Positions 46,022 to 55,185 are shown, counted from the first letter of the stretch. The stretch: DNA of 64,000 nt from a bacterium (GCA_016125225.1 WGME01000003.1:62001-126000), one strand, 5' to 3'. Program-made: numbers and translations. Notes: generated by a model not told the origin, from the letters alone.

Positions 46022-46146
46022 TGTGCTGTTAATTGGCCCTCGGGACGGGGGTCGTCGTACTCGACCAGACTGTGCTTTCAGGCCGTGCTACGGTCTCTGC
46101 CAGTCGTTCTGGTGCCGAGGAATTCCGCGAAACTCAACGCGGTTGA

Positions 46147-46176
46147 TTGACAAACACGGTGAAGGATCACTAACAT
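46147..46176 (+). promoter_or_regulatory. Promoter of the ribosomal protein cluster
   Basis: A perfect TTGACA at 46147-46152 and TAACAT at 46171-46176, spaced 18 nt, lie about 80 nt before the rpsJ start. This is the strongest promoter match noticed in the window and fits a highly expressed operon. The rest of the roughly 230-nt gap upstream (46022-46146) shows nothing recognised. No tuf, fusA or rpsL/rpsG genes precede the cluster. Confidence 0.6.
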
Positions 46177-46253
46177 CTGCGATTCCCCGCGAGGGGGAGC
46201 TGGAGACTGTGTCCGCGCGTTTGATGTAAGTCATTGACTGAAGGATGGTTGGA

Positions 46254-46580
46254 GTGGCCGGCAATCGACAGGAACGAATCCGCATTCGGATGGAGGCTTA
46301 CGATCACTCCGTCCTCGACCAGTCGGCGTCCGAAATCGTCGATACGGCCAAGCGGACGGGGGCCGTCGTGCATGGTCCAATTCCCCTTCCGACTCGCATC
46401 GAGCGTTACACGGTGTTGCGTAGCCCGCACATCGATAAGGCATCGCGGGAGCAGTTCGAGATTCGCACGCACAAGCGCGTGATTGAGATTATTCAGCCGA
46501 CGGGCAAGACTATCGATGCTTTGAACAAGCTGAGTCTGCCGGCGGGTGTGGATGTGAAGATTCGGGCCTCGGCGGGCTGA
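46254..46580 (+). CDS. rpsJ: 30S ribosomal protein S10
   Basis: About 108 residues; binds 16S rRNA in the 30S head and, with NusB, acts in antitermination. [20 protein letters not shown] and [19 protein letters not shown] are diagnostic, with [17 protein letters not shown] next. GTG 46254 is chosen because AAGGA lies 8 nt upstream; ATG 46245 would overlap that site. An unusually long 204-nt spacer separates it from rplC. Confidence 0.95.
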   Translation: MAGNRQERIRIRMEAYDHSVLDQSASEIVDTAKRTGAVVHGPIPLPTRIERYTVLRSPHIDKASREQFEIRTHKRVIEIIQPTGKTIDALNKLSLPAGVDVKIRASAG

Positions 46581-46784
46581 GCCGGCTGATGGGTCTTGCT
46601 TGGTCGGCGGATTGCTGGCCAGTGAGGTTGGTGGTGCGGGGTGGTGATCTGGTGTGGTGGCGTCCCTCGTGAGAAGGTGATGCTGCCCGCGACCTGCGTG
46701 GCGATGGTTCGCGATGCAGGGCTTCCGGACACGTGATTCAATAGTGTTGTTGTTTCTTGGTTTCGATAAGGCTCTGGTGACGTC
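46581..46784 (+). other. G-rich spacer between rpsJ and rplC
   Basis: This 204-nt stretch has no credible ORF. Positions 46625-46660 hold eight runs of GG in about 36 nt on the coding strand, including GGTTGGTGGTGCGG, which could fold as a two-layer G-quadruplex. No promoter consensus was recognised. It may be an mRNA control site for the L3-led part of the operon. Confidence 0.5.
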
Positions 46785-47477
46785 ATGCCGAAGGGACTCC
46801 TGGGACGCAAAGTCGGGATGACGCAGGTCTACAACGCCGAAGGCGCTTGTGTGCCTGTGACGGTGATTGAGGTGGGGCCTTGCGTGGTGTTGCAGGTGCG
46901 GACTCCGGAGCGTGATGGCTACTCTGCCGTTCAGTTGGGCTTTGATGATAAGCCTCGACGGTTGGCCTCTCGCTCGGAGCGTGGTCATGTGGCGGCCATC
47001 GGTAGCCAGCGCGAGAAAACGCGGCAGGCTGCTGGGGTTGAGTTGCTCACGAAGCCGGAATGCGAGCCGAAGCGGTTCATTCGCGAGTTTCGCACGGAAG
47101 GTGATTCAACGGAATATGCCGTGGGTCAAAGCCTCGGCGCTTCGCTCTTTGCGGAGTGCAAGGCGGTCGATGTGGTGGGCACGGTGAAAGGTCGTGGTTT
47201 TACCGGGGCGATCAAGCGTCACGGCTTTAGCGGTCTGTGTGCCAGTCACGGCGTGAAGAAGGCCCACCGCTCTCTGGGTTCAACCGGTCAACGGCAAGAC
47301 CCGGGTCGTGTGTTCAAGAATCAAAAGATGCCGGGTCACTATGGAACCAACCAGGTGACGATTCGGAATCTGGATGTCGTTAAGGTGGATGAGGCTAACA
47401 ATTTGCTGCTGGTGTACGGCGCGGTTCCGGGTCACAACGGGGCCTATGTGATCGTGCGTGAAACCAACAAGAAGTAG
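46785..47477 (+). CDS. rplC: 50S ribosomal protein L3
   Basis: A 230-residue early-assembly 23S rRNA-binding protein whose loop reaches the peptidyl transferase centre. GLLGRKVGMTQVY opens it; KGRGFTGAIKRHGFSG and PGRVFKNQKMPGHYG are the core signatures. Slightly longer than the E. coli protein (209). Confidence 0.97.
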   Translation: MPKGLLGRKVGMTQVYNAEGACVPVTVIEVGPCVVLQVRTPERDGYSAVQLGFDDKPRRLASRSERGHVAAIGSQREKTRQAAGVELLTKPECEPKRFIREFRTEGDSTEYAVGQSLGASLFAECKAVDVVGTVKGRGFTGAIKRHGFSGLCASHGVKKAHRSLGSTGQRQDPGRVFKNQKMPGHYGTNQVTIRNLDVVKVDEANNLLLVYGAVPGHNGAYVIVRETNKK

Positions 47478-47524
47478 AGTTCCCGGTTTTATCGGCGGCT
47501 TATGCCTCGCCTGAGGGTTAAGTG

Positions 47525-48211
47525 ATGATTTCTGTTCCTGTTCATGCTGCTGACGGTCAACCGACCGGACGGACCTATGAGTTCGACCCGGCCGACTTGG
47601 CAGACGGTGTGAATAAGCAGTTGCTGCACGATGCGGTGGTGATGTACGAGGCGAATCTTCGCCAGGGTACGTTCAAGACCAAGTCGCGTGCCGAGGTGGC
47701 TGGCTGCTCGAAGAAACTTTACAAGCAAAAAGGGACCGGGAACGCTCGTGCTGGTAACAAGCGGACTCCTGTTCGTCGCGGTGGTGGTCATGCCTTCGCG
47801 AAGCGTCCGGTCGATTATAGCTACCGGATGCCCAAGAAGGCGCTCGTCCTTGCGACGCGGATGGCCTTGTTGAGCAAGTTCCTGGATAATCAGGTTGTGG
47901 TGTTGGATTCGCTCTCCATGGCGGCTCCGAAAACCAGCCAGATGCATTCCTTGCTGAAGACGCTGGGTATGGTGGATCGTGCTCGCCCAGCTGCGGAAGG
48001 TGAAGGCAAGGCTCCGAAAAAGCCCGCCGACCAGACCTGCCTGCTGGCCGTGGAAAAGCATGACCCCGTGGTCTGGAAGTCAGCTCGGAACATTCCGGGA
48101 ATCAGCGTTTCGCCAGCGATTGAGCTCAATGCTTATAAGTTGCTAAAGCGTCGATGTCTGGTGGTGACGGTGGCTGCTCTGGATCAGTTGCGGTCCAAGC
48201 CGACGGCCTGA
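47525..48211 (+). CDS. rplD: 50S ribosomal protein L4
   Basis: About 228 residues. The loop GCSKKLYKQKGTGNARAGNK, which lines the exit tunnel, and GGHAFAKRP are diagnostic. A Lys/Pro-rich stretch, EGEGKAPKKPADQ, is inserted before the last third. In enteric bacteria L4 represses its own operon; whether that holds here is unknown. GTG 47522 is an alternative start; GAGGG precedes. Confidence 0.96.
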   Translation: MISVPVHAADGQPTGRTYEFDPADLADGVNKQLLHDAVVMYEANLRQGTFKTKSRAEVAGCSKKLYKQKGTGNARAGNKRTPVRRGGGHAFAKRPVDYSYRMPKKALVLATRMALLSKFLDNQVVVLDSLSMAAPKTSQMHSLLKTLGMVDRARPAAEGEGKAPKKPADQTCLLAVEKHDPVVWKSARNIPGISVSPAIELNAYKLLKRRCLVVTVAALDQLRSKPTA

Positions 48212-48285
48212 GTTGATTTATCGATTTTCTTGCGATTGTGATTCGAAGTGCAGGGTGACCCGAACGGTTCACCGAGGGTAATGTG

Positions 48286-48594
48286 ATGGCGGTTTTATCG
48301 ACATTCAATATTGAGCTGCAGCCGCACGAAGTGATCTTCCGTCCGGTCGTGACCGAAAAGGGCACGCATCAGTCGGAGAAGTACAACGTGTATGGTTTTG
48401 AAGTCAATCCTCGGGCTACCAAGCACGACATCAAGTCGGCTGTGGAAAGCCTGTGGAAGGTGCGTGTCGTGCGCGTGCGGACGCAGAACTACGTCGGCAA
48501 GCCGCGTCGTCACAAGATGGTTCAAAGTCATACGCAAGCCTGGAAGAAGGCCATTGTTGAGCTGCATGAAGAAGATCGCATCGCGTTCTTCTAA
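48286..48594 (+). CDS. rplW: 50S ribosomal protein L23
   Basis: About 102 residues; sits at the tunnel exit and docks SRP and trigger factor. PVVTEKGTHQSEKYNVYGFE and KAVESLWKVRVV-like AVESLWKVRVVRVRTQNY match the family, as does the GKPRRHK segment. GTG 48283 is in frame just before the chosen ATG. Confidence 0.95.
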   Translation: MAVLSTFNIELQPHEVIFRPVVTEKGTHQSEKYNVYGFEVNPRATKHDIKSAVESLWKVRVVRVRTQNYVGKPRRHKMVQSHTQAWKKAIVELHEEDRIAFF

Positions 48595-48655
48595 TAAGTC
48601 GTGTGCATTCCAGGTCGTTAACGCAACGTGTTCGCCAGTTTAAGGTTCGTGAATC

Positions 48656-49513
48656 ATGGGGATTCGTGTCTACAAGCCGACGAGCCCAGCCCGCCGTGGT
48701 GGGATGGTCAGCGACTTCAAGGACATTACGGACCGGAAGAAGCAACCCGAGAAGTCGCTGGTTGTGCCTCTCAAGAAGCACGGCGGTCGTAACTTTCAGG
48801 GTAAGATCACGACCCGTCACCGCGGTGGTGGCGCCAAGCGCATGTACCGCCTGATTGACTTCAAGCGGAATGATAAAGACGGAGTTGTCGGCACAGTTAC
48901 TCATATTGAATACGATCCGAACCGTACCTGCCGCATCGCGTTGGTGGCTTATGCCGACGGCGAAAAGCGATACATCCTCGCTCCGGATGGAGTGACAGCC
49001 GGAACTCAGATTCACAACGGTCCGGATGCGGAGCCCAAGGTTGGCAACTGCATGGCCTTGGCGAATATTCCGCTGGGTACCACAATTCACAATATCGAAT
49101 TGCAGCCCGGGCGCGGCGGCCAGATGTGCCGTACCGCCGGTGGTTCCGCAGTGCTCAACGCTCGCGAAGGAACTTGGGCTCAGGTGACTTTGCCGTCGGG
49201 CGAAGTGCGTCGTGTGCCGGTTCTGTGCCGAGCTACCATCGGCACCGTCAGCAATGGCGAGCATATGAATATTGTGATCGGTAAAGCCGGTCGCGTGCGT
49301 CATAAAGGCCGTCGTCCTTACGTTCGTGGTTCAGCGATGAACCCGATTGCTCACCCGATGGGTGGTGGTGAAGGCCGTCGTTCCGGTGGTCGGCATCCGG
49401 TTAGCCCGACAGGTAAGCTGGCCAAGGGCGGTCGCACGCGTAATCCCCGCAAGGCGTCACGTCGGGCCATTGTCCGTCGTCGTAAGTCTGTGCGTTATGG
49501 TCAGTTGAAGTAG
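48656..49513 (+). CDS. rplB: 50S ribosomal protein L2
   Basis: A 285-residue protein next to the peptidyl transferase centre. [36 protein letters not shown] and HRVVDF-equivalent [13 protein letters not shown] identify it. In the functionally critical loop, the usual VDHPHGGGEGR reads [11 protein letters not shown]: the key His is kept, but the preceding Asp is Ala. Length is normal (about 275). Confidence 0.97.
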   Translation: MGIRVYKPTSPARRGGMVSDFKDITDRKKQPEKSLVVPLKKHGGRNFQGKITTRHRGGGAKRMYRLIDFKRNDKDGVVGTVTHIEYDPNRTCRIALVAYADGEKRYILAPDGVTAGTQIHNGPDAEPKVGNCMALANIPLGTTIHNIELQPGRGGQMCRTAGGSAVLNAREGTWAQVTLPSGEVRRVPVLCRATIGTVSNGEHMNIVIGKAGRVRHKGRRPYVRGSAMNPIAHPMGGGEGRRSGGRHPVSPTGKLAKGGRTRNPRKASRRAIVRRRKSVRYGQLK

Positions 49514-49577
49514 TTCGGTAATATCAGCGGTTGGTTTGTCTGTTCGAGAGTTCTGCTGGTTGAGACAGGATTGAGTC

Positions 49578-49844
49578 ATGGGTCGTTCGCTCAAAAAAGG
49601 GCCGTATGTCGATCGCAAGCTGCTGAAGAAAGTAGAGCAGCTGGAAGTGGCACGGAAGAAGGAGCCGATCAAGACTTGGGCTCGTCGTTCGACCATCGCC
49701 CCGGAATTCATCGGACACACGTTCCTGGTGCACAACGGTAAGCTGCATTTGAACGTGTATGTGACGGAAGACATGGTCGGCCATAAGCTTGGCGAATTCG
49801 CTCAAACCCGGACCTTCCGTGGTCACTCGGCGGCTCGTAAGTAA
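49578..49844 (+). CDS. rpsS: 30S ribosomal protein S19
   Basis: An 88-residue protein of the 30S head near the A-site finger. [34 protein letters not shown] and the terminal [14 protein letters not shown] are diagnostic. Position after rplB is standard. Confidence 0.97.
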   Translation: MGRSLKKGPYVDRKLLKKVEQLEVARKKEPIKTWARRSTIAPEFIGHTFLVHNGKLHLNVYVTEDMVGHKLGEFAQTRTFRGHSAARK

Positions 49845-49908
49845 TTGTTGGACAGGTTCGGTGCACTTTCGCCTGGCATAGAGGCGGCGTGAAACAGGAA
49901 TTGGTATC

Positions 49909-50277
49909 ATGGCGTACAAAGCCATTCATCGCTTTGCTCGAATTGCTCCGACGAAGCTTCGACACGTCATTGACCTGATTCGTGGTCAAACGGTTGTCGA
50001 AGCGCAAGACACGTTACGCTATCTGCCGCACCGTGGTGCCCGGATGATTGAAAAGGTCCTGGCGAGCGCCAAGGCCAATGCGGAAGATCGCGGTGTTCGC
50101 AATGTTGACTCACTGGTGGTCAGCGAAGCCAAGGTTGATGGCGGTCCGATGTTCAAGCGGATGCAGCCGCACGCTCGTGGTATCGGCTTTTTGATCATCA
50201 AGCGATTTTCGCACATCACGATTGCTGTCGACGTGCCCGCTTCGGCCGCTGCGACAGCGGGTGCGGACGAGGAATAA
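49909..50277 (+). CDS. rplV: 50S ribosomal protein L22
   Basis: A 122-residue protein with a beta-hairpin lining the exit tunnel. RIAPTKLRHVIDLIRGQTV and KRMQPHARGIGFLIIKR are typical. The C-terminus carries an Ala-rich acidic tail. Normal place between rpsS and rpsC. Confidence 0.96.
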   Translation: MAYKAIHRFARIAPTKLRHVIDLIRGQTVVEAQDTLRYLPHRGARMIEKVLASAKANAEDRGVRNVDSLVVSEAKVDGGPMFKRMQPHARGIGFLIIKRFSHITIAVDVPASAAATAGADEE

Positions 50278-50323
50278 GTTCGAAGACGGTGGCGGTCACG
50301 CTCGCCGCGATTGAGGATGGATC

Positions 50324-51022
50324 ATGGGTCAGAAGGTTCGCCCGACAGGTTTTCGAGTTGGTATCGTCGAAGATTGGCGCAGCCGCTGGTATGCGACGAA
50401 GCGCGAATATGGCGATCTGCTCATCGAAGACTTCAAGCTCCGTAGCTTCGTGAAGAAGAAGTATGAGTTTGCCGGCATCGCCCGGATCGAGATCGAGCGG
50501 ACCCGCGATCAGGTCATCGTGAAACTGCACACGGCCCGACCGGGGATCATCATTGGCCGCAAAGGCCAGGAAGTGGATCGCCTGAAGGCCGAACTGGAAG
50601 ATCTGACCGGCCGCCGGATGGATCTGAAGATTGTGGAACTCAACACTCCTCAACGGAGTGCGTTGCTGGTTGCGGAAGACATTGCTCAGCAGTTGGTTAA
50701 GCGGGGCAGTTTCCGCCGCATCATGAAACGAACCCTCGACCAGGTGATGGAAGCGGGTGTCGACGGTGTGAAGATCGAGTTGGCTGGTCGTCTTGGTGGG
50801 GCTGAAATGTCCCGGACCGAAAAGGCCAGCCGGGGCTCGATTCCACTTTCGACGTTGCGAAAGCATGTGGACTATGGCTACGCCGTGGCTCGCACGACAG
50901 CGGGTGTGCTCGGCGTGAAAGTCTGGATCGATCTCGGCGATTATTCGGAGGAGTCGGCTGATGGCGCTTATGCCCAAGCGGGTCAAGCACCGCAAAGAAC
51001 AAAGAGGCCGCGTAAAAGGTAA
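50324..51022 (+). CDS. rpsC: 30S ribosomal protein S3
   Basis: A 232-residue protein at the mRNA entry. MGQKVRPTGFRVGIVEDW opens it; the KH domain has RPGIIIGRKGQEVDRLK and the C-terminal domain LAGRLGGAEMSRTEK and VKVWIDLGDYSEE. The last 20 residues (a basic tail ending in RPRKR) are encoded in the 62 nt that overlap rplP in another frame. Confidence 0.96.
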   Translation: MGQKVRPTGFRVGIVEDWRSRWYATKREYGDLLIEDFKLRSFVKKKYEFAGIARIEIERTRDQVIVKLHTARPGIIIGRKGQEVDRLKAELEDLTGRRMDLKIVELNTPQRSALLVAEDIAQQLVKRGSFRRIMKRTLDQVMEAGVDGVKIELAGRLGGAEMSRTEKASRGSIPLSTLRKHVDYGYAVARTTAGVLGVKVWIDLGDYSEESADGAYAQAGQAPQRTKRPRKR

Positions 51023-51380
51023 TGCCACACGAGGCAACACAGTCGCTTTCGGCGACTGGGGCCTCCAGACGCTCGATACGGGTCATGTCAAAGGGACTAC
51101 GATCGAAGCCTGTCGCGTGGCAGCGACCCAATACGTGCGTGGTGAAGGCAAGCTTTACATCCGCATCTTCCCGAATAAGCCCATGACCGCTCGTCCTCTC
51201 GAAACCCGTATGGGTACCGGGAAAGGTGAGCCGGATCACTGGGTGGCCGTCGTGAAGCCGGGGAAAATCTTGTTTGAGTTGGCTGGTGTGTCGGAAGACG
51301 CGGCCCGTGATTGTTTCAATCGCGTGGCTCACAAGCTTCCCGTGCGGACACGGTTGGTCGGGCGGTTGCCCAGCGTTTAG
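50961..51380 (+). CDS. rplP: 50S ribosomal protein L16
   Basis: A 139-residue protein organising the A-site tRNA region. It must start at or before LMPKRVKHRKEQRG, a segment present in all L16 proteins, so its 5' end lies inside rpsC by 62 nt. GGAGGAG 7 nt upstream of ATG 50961, also within rpsC, is one of the best Shine-Dalgarno sites in the window. GDWGLQT and RPLETRMGTGKGEPDHWVAV are further signatures. Confidence 0.97.
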   Translation: MALMPKRVKHRKEQRGRVKGNATRGNTVAFGDWGLQTLDTGHVKGTTIEACRVAATQYVRGEGKLYIRIFPNKPMTARPLETRMGTGKGEPDHWVAVVKPGKILFELAGVSEDAARDCFNRVAHKLPVRTRLVGRLPSV

Positions 51381-51440
51381 TCGGTAGTGGTTCGTCCATC
51401 AAATAGCGGACCAACTCAGTAGAGTGCAAGGCCTGGGAAA

Positions 51441-51647
51441 ATGACAAAACCCAAAGATCTGCGGGAAAAAAGTTCAGAGCAGCTGGAGTTCTCGATCAGC
51501 GAGGCTCGTGAGCAGCTGTTCCGACTGCGGTTTCAATCCGCGACCGAGAAGCTGGATCGCCCGAGCGAATTGCGGCAGCTCCGCCGCGAAGTGGCTCGTA
51601 TCAAGACAATTCTGCGGCAGCGTCAGGACGCTCCTGCAGCCCAGTAG
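51441..51647 (+). CDS. rpmC: 50S ribosomal protein L29
   Basis: A 68-residue two-helix protein by the exit tunnel. LREKSSEQLEFSISEAREQL and LRFQSATEKLDRPSELRQLR followed by REVARIKTILRQR are typical. It lies between rplP and rpsQ in standard order. Confidence 0.94.
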   Translation: MTKPKDLREKSSEQLEFSISEAREQLFRLRFQSATEKLDRPSELRQLRREVARIKTILRQRQDAPAAQ

Positions 51648-51728
51648 TCTGTCGGCCGCTTTTGCGGTGTCTTGACAGTGTATCGAGAGTGAATTAACGG
51701 TCGCGAAAAGTTAGACGAGTTCAAGATT

Positions 51729-52004
51729 ATGAAGAAGCGGCTCCTCGGCACCGTGGCTGGCGACAAGATGAGCAAGTCTCGTCGCGTGGAAGTCGAACGA
51801 ACCTATCGCCATCCGAAGTACGGCAAGACCGTTCGTCGTACGATGGTCTGTCATACCCACGATGAAAACGATGAAAGCAAGCAGGGCGACCTGGTCGAGA
51901 TCGTTGAGTGCCGTCCGTTGTCTCGGTTGAAGCGGTGGGCGTTGGTGCGGGTCGTTCGTCGCGGAATTCAGGCGGTTCACGAAACCGCCGAGCCGGCCAA
52001 GTAA
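51729..52004 (+). CDS. rpsQ: 30S ribosomal protein S17
   Basis: A 91-residue OB-fold 16S rRNA-binding protein. RLLGTVAGDKMSKSRRVEVE, YRHPKYGKTVRRT and GDLVEIVECRPLSRLKRW are diagnostic. It is preceded by an 81-nt spacer after rpmC. Confidence 0.95.
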   Translation: MKKRLLGTVAGDKMSKSRRVEVERTYRHPKYGKTVRRTMVCHTHDENDESKQGDLVEIVECRPLSRLKRWALVRVVRRGIQAVHETAEPAK

Positions 52005-52102
52005 GCGGCTGGAACTTAGAGACGCTGGTACAGTGAGTGGTTCGCGGTCACAGTGACAGTAATGGCAGCATCACGGCTGCCTGCTAGAATTGGGTAGACA
52101 TC

Positions 52103-52471
52103 ATGATTCAAATGCAGACGATGCTGGATATCGCCGACAACACCGGCGGCAAGACGGCGCGATGCATTAAGGTGCTCGGTAGCTCTCGCAAGCGGTACGC
52201 GGGCCTGGGCGACATCGTCGTGGTCGCCGTACAGAAGGCGATGCCTAACGGAACTGTCAAGCACGGCCAGGTTGCGAAGGGCGTGATCGTCCGGGTCCGC
52301 AAGCCGACTCGTCGTTCCGATGGCAGCTACGTCCGGTTCGACAGCAACGCCATCGTGATTGTCGACAACGATGGGAATCCCAAGGGCACACGCATCTTCG
52401 GAGCTGTTGCCCGTGAACTGCGGGACCGTCGCTACATGAAGATTCTGAGTCTCGCGACAGAAGTGGTTTAG
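52103..52471 (+). CDS. rplN: 50S ribosomal protein L14
   Basis: A 122-residue beta-barrel protein at the subunit interface. [20 protein letters not shown] opens it; [19 protein letters not shown] and [20 protein letters not shown] are hallmark stretches. Length is exactly typical. Confidence 0.97.
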   Translation: MIQMQTMLDIADNTGGKTARCIKVLGSSRKRYAGLGDIVVVAVQKAMPNGTVKHGQVAKGVIVRVRKPTRRSDGSYVRFDSNAIVIVDNDGNPKGTRIFGAVARELRDRRYMKILSLATEVV

Positions 52472-52517
52472 TCAGTAATCAGCCGGCAAGGTTAGAGAAT
52501 TCGGTCGGAGCAGGGTC

Positions 52518-52874
52518 ATGCGTATCAAGCAGGGTGATCAAGTGGTGGTGACGAGCGGCGATGACGCCGGTAGTCAGCCACGTAAAGTGCTGGAAGTGCT
52601 CCAGGGTGGCCGAAAGGTGCTGGTGGAAGGCGTGAATCGTGTTTATAAGCACGTGAAGCGTGGTCATCCGAAAAGCCCGCAGGGCGGACGTTTGTCGATC
52701 GAGAAGCCGATTGATATCTCGAAGGTCCAATACTTCTGCCCCGCCTGCAGCAAAGGCGTTCGTCTGGGCTATCGCTATACCCCGGAAGGCCGCAAAGAGC
52801 GTTTCTGCCGTAAGTGCGATGCTTCAGCGGGTGTGACTTCTCCGGCTCGCAAGGCTTACGCTGCTACGAAATAG
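52518..52874 (+). CDS. rplX: 50S ribosomal protein L24 with zinc-ribbon-like C-terminus
   Basis: A 118-residue KOW-domain protein needed to start 50S assembly. MRIKQGDQVVVTSGDDAG and RKVLVEGVNRVYKHVKR define the KOW part. The C-terminal third has two CxxC pairs, FCPACSKGVRLGY and FCRKCDASAG, a zinc-ribbon-like module that E. coli L24 lacks. Confidence 0.95.
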   Translation: MRIKQGDQVVVTSGDDAGSQPRKVLEVLQGGRKVLVEGVNRVYKHVKRGHPKSPQGGRLSIEKPIDISKVQYFCPACSKGVRLGYRYTPEGRKERFCRKCDASAGVTSPARKAYAATK

Positions 52875-52978
52875 GGGGATGCCGCTCGTCGGCCCTCGGT
52901 CAATTTAGCCTTCTGAACGGCTGGAGTTCAGAGCGACCGTACGTCGTCGGAAAGAGGCGTACAACTTGGGAAAATGGT

Positions 52979-53536
52979 ATGTCGACTCGTCTACAAAAGC
53001 TCTACAAAGAGACGGTATTTCCGTCGATCTCCAAGCAACTCGGCCGCACCAACCCGCACGACCTTCCAAAGCTGGTAAAAGTTGTCGTCAGCATGGGTTT
53101 GGGCAAGGCCATTGGTGAGCGGAAACGCCTGGAAGAGGCCTCGGATCACCTCGGGTTGATCACGGGTCAACGCCCGCAGATCACCAAGTCACGGGTTGCT
53201 GTCTCGGGTTTCCGCCTCCGTGAGGGCATGGAAATCGGCTGCCGCGTCACTTTGCGTGGTCAGCGGATGTACGAGTTTCTTGATCGTTTGATCACCTTGG
53301 CCTTGCCCCGCGTTCGCGACTTCCGCGGTTTGAATCCGAAAGGTTTCGACGGCCGTGGCAATTACAACATGGGCCTGAACGAGCAGCTCGTTTTCCCCGA
53401 AATCAACCCTGACCGGTTGGCTTATACCCAGGGGATGAACATTACCATCGTCACCACCGCCCAGACGGACGATGAAGGTCGCCTGTTCCTGAAAGAGATG
53501 GGGCTTCCCTTCCGTAAGGAAGAGGTTAAGGCCTGA
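52979..53536 (+). CDS. rplE: 50S ribosomal protein L5
   Basis: About 185 residues; binds 5S rRNA. RLQKLYKETVFPSISKQLG, VVVSMGLGKAIGERKRLEEA, TGQRPQITKSRVAVSGFRLR and REGMEIGCRVTLRGQRMYEF are typical. The frame is open back to 52814 within rplX, but ATG 52979 gives the standard N-terminus. The usual next gene, rpsN, is absent: 53537-53697 has no ORF. Confidence 0.96.
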   Translation: MSTRLQKLYKETVFPSISKQLGRTNPHDLPKLVKVVVSMGLGKAIGERKRLEEASDHLGLITGQRPQITKSRVAVSGFRLREGMEIGCRVTLRGQRMYEFLDRLITLALPRVRDFRGLNPKGFDGRGNYNMGLNEQLVFPEINPDRLAYTQGMNITIVTTAQTDDEGRLFLKEMGLPFRKEEVKA

Positions 53537-53697
53537 TGAAACGGGCCGTGGTGCGGCTGACTCCGGAATTCTGTGGTCCAGACTGGCGGTGATTCTGTCA
53601 GATCTGTATCCTGCGGGACTCTTTCGCGAACCAGAGGCATTCTGAGTCTCGCGACCCGCTCTGCCTCAGTAGCGATTTCAAGGTTGATTTTGCCATG

Positions 53698-54090
53698 ATG
53701 ACCGATCCTGTTGCCGACATGCTGACGCGAATTCGCAACGCGCTGCAGAATGAGGCGCTGTTTGTCGAATTGCCGTATTCCCGCCTGAAAGAAGGCGTGG
53801 CAGCAGCTTTGCAACGCGAAGGGTTCATCTGGGATTACGAAGTTCTGGACGGTTCACCGGCTCGTCATCTCCGTTTGAATCTGAAGTATGGCCCGAATGG
53901 CGAACGCGTGATTCAGAAACTGCACCGCGTCAGCTCGCCGGGTCGTCGCGTCTATTCCGGTGCCAAAGAGCTGCCCAACGTGCTGCAAGGCTTGGGTGTG
54001 TGCCTGGTTTCGACGAATAAGGGGATTCTCAGCAGCCGCGAAGCTCGTCAACAGGGCGTCGGTGGTGAGGTGCTCTGCAAGATCTGGTAA
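53698..54090 (+). CDS. rpsH: 30S ribosomal protein S8
   Basis: About 130 residues; central 16S rRNA assembly protein. MTDPVADMLTRIRNALQNE opens it, and VSSPGRRVYSGAKELPNVL and STNKGILSSREARQQGVGGE are diagnostic. ATG 53695 is one codon earlier. It follows rplE after about 160 nt, where rpsN normally lies. Confidence 0.96.
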   Translation: MTDPVADMLTRIRNALQNEALFVELPYSRLKEGVAAALQREGFIWDYEVLDGSPARHLRLNLKYGPNGERVIQKLHRVSSPGRRVYSGAKELPNVLQGLGVCLVSTNKGILSSREARQQGVGGEVLCKIW

Positions 54091-54149
54091 TCAGGATCTG
54101 AAAATTCAGTGGTTCCGCAGTGAGTATCGCGGTATCCGTGAGGTTTGAG

Positions 54150-54695
54150 ATGTCTCGAATTGGTAAAAAACCGATCCCCGTTCCCTCTGCGGTGCAGGTC
54201 AAGGTCTCGGGTCAGGATATCACCGTGAAGGGCAAGCATGGCGAGTTGTCGCTGTCGGCCCATCCGCGGATGAAGGTCGTCCTGGACGACGCCTCGAAGT
54301 TGATCCGTGTTGAACGCCCCGGCGATGATCGTGAAGCCCGGGCCTTGCACGGCCTGACGCGGGCTCTGATCAACAACATGGTTCGTGGCGTCGAAACCCC
54401 TTGGGAAAAGAAGCTCGAGATTGTCGGGGTCGGTTACCAGGCGTCACTGGGTGGCAAGACTCTGACATTGCAGGTCGGTTTTGCTAATCAAATCAAGTTG
54501 CCGGTCCCGGCTGGTGTGGTGTGTGAAGTGCCTGATAACACGCACATCAACATCAAGGGGGCCGATCGTCAGGTGGTTGGCCAGTTCGCTGCGGAAATTC
54601 GTAGCGTGCGGCCGCCCGAGCCCTATAAGGGCAAGGGCATCAAGTATCACGATGAGCGTGTGCGTCGCAAGGCTGGTAAGGCGTTTGGTAGCTAA
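54150..54695 (+). CDS. rplF: 50S ribosomal protein L6
   Basis: About 181 residues; binds near the sarcin-ricin loop. SRIGKKPIPVPSAVQVKVSG, GVETPWEKKLEIVGVGYQAS and PEPYKGKGIKYHDERVRRKA are typical. The frame runs back to 54120, but ATG 54150 gives the conserved start. Confidence 0.96.
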   Translation: MSRIGKKPIPVPSAVQVKVSGQDITVKGKHGELSLSAHPRMKVVLDDASKLIRVERPGDDREARALHGLTRALINNMVRGVETPWEKKLEIVGVGYQASLGGKTLTLQVGFANQIKLPVPAGVVCEVPDNTHINIKGADRQVVGQFAAEIRSVRPPEPYKGKGIKYHDERVRRKAGKAFGS

Positions 54696-54758
54696 GGTTT
54701 CTTCTGGCTTTGTGGTTGGCTGGCGACTGACGGACAAATCGTCGAAGGTGTGTGTGGC

Positions 54759-55124
54759 ATGAAACTTCAGAAGCGAATTACTCGGCAGGAAGAGCGTCGG
54801 GCCTACCGCGTGCGGAATCGTGTGCGGGCGACTGGCCGTCTGCGTTTGTCGGTGTACCGCAGTAACAAGCAGATCTACGCGCAGATTATCGATGACGAAG
54901 CGGGTCAGACTTTGGTCGCGGCTTCCACCGTCGAGAAGGATTTTGCTGCCGCCGGTCAAAGTGGTAGCACGGTTGCTGCGGCGGCTGTGATCGGTAAGAC
55001 CTTGGCCGAGCGGGCCAAGTCGAAGGGGATTGAACAGGTCGCCTTTGATCGTGGTGGGAATCGCTATCACGGCCGGATCAAGGCGTTGGCTGACGCCGCC
55101 CGTGAAGGTGGTTTGCAGTTCTGA
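54759..55124 (+). CDS. rplR: 50S ribosomal protein L18
   Basis: A 121-residue 5S rRNA-binding protein. [40 protein letters not shown] and [20 protein letters not shown] are diagnostic. ATG 54759 preferred over the in-frame codon three residues upstream. Confidence 0.95.
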   Translation: MKLQKRITRQEERRAYRVRNRVRATGRLRLSVYRSNKQIYAQIIDDEAGQTLVAASTVEKDFAAAGQSGSTVAAAAVIGKTLAERAKSKGIEQVAFDRGGNRYHGRIKALADAAREGGLQF

Positions 55125-55185
55125 TTGTTGGTTCGAGATGACACGGGTCATTGGCATTACGATCGTTGGATCGAAGGGGCGTTGA

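Noticed and set aside
53537-53697. Search for a hidden rpsN (S14) between rplE and rpsH
   Set aside because: No frame of about 61 or 100 codons and no CxxC or S14 signature in this gap.
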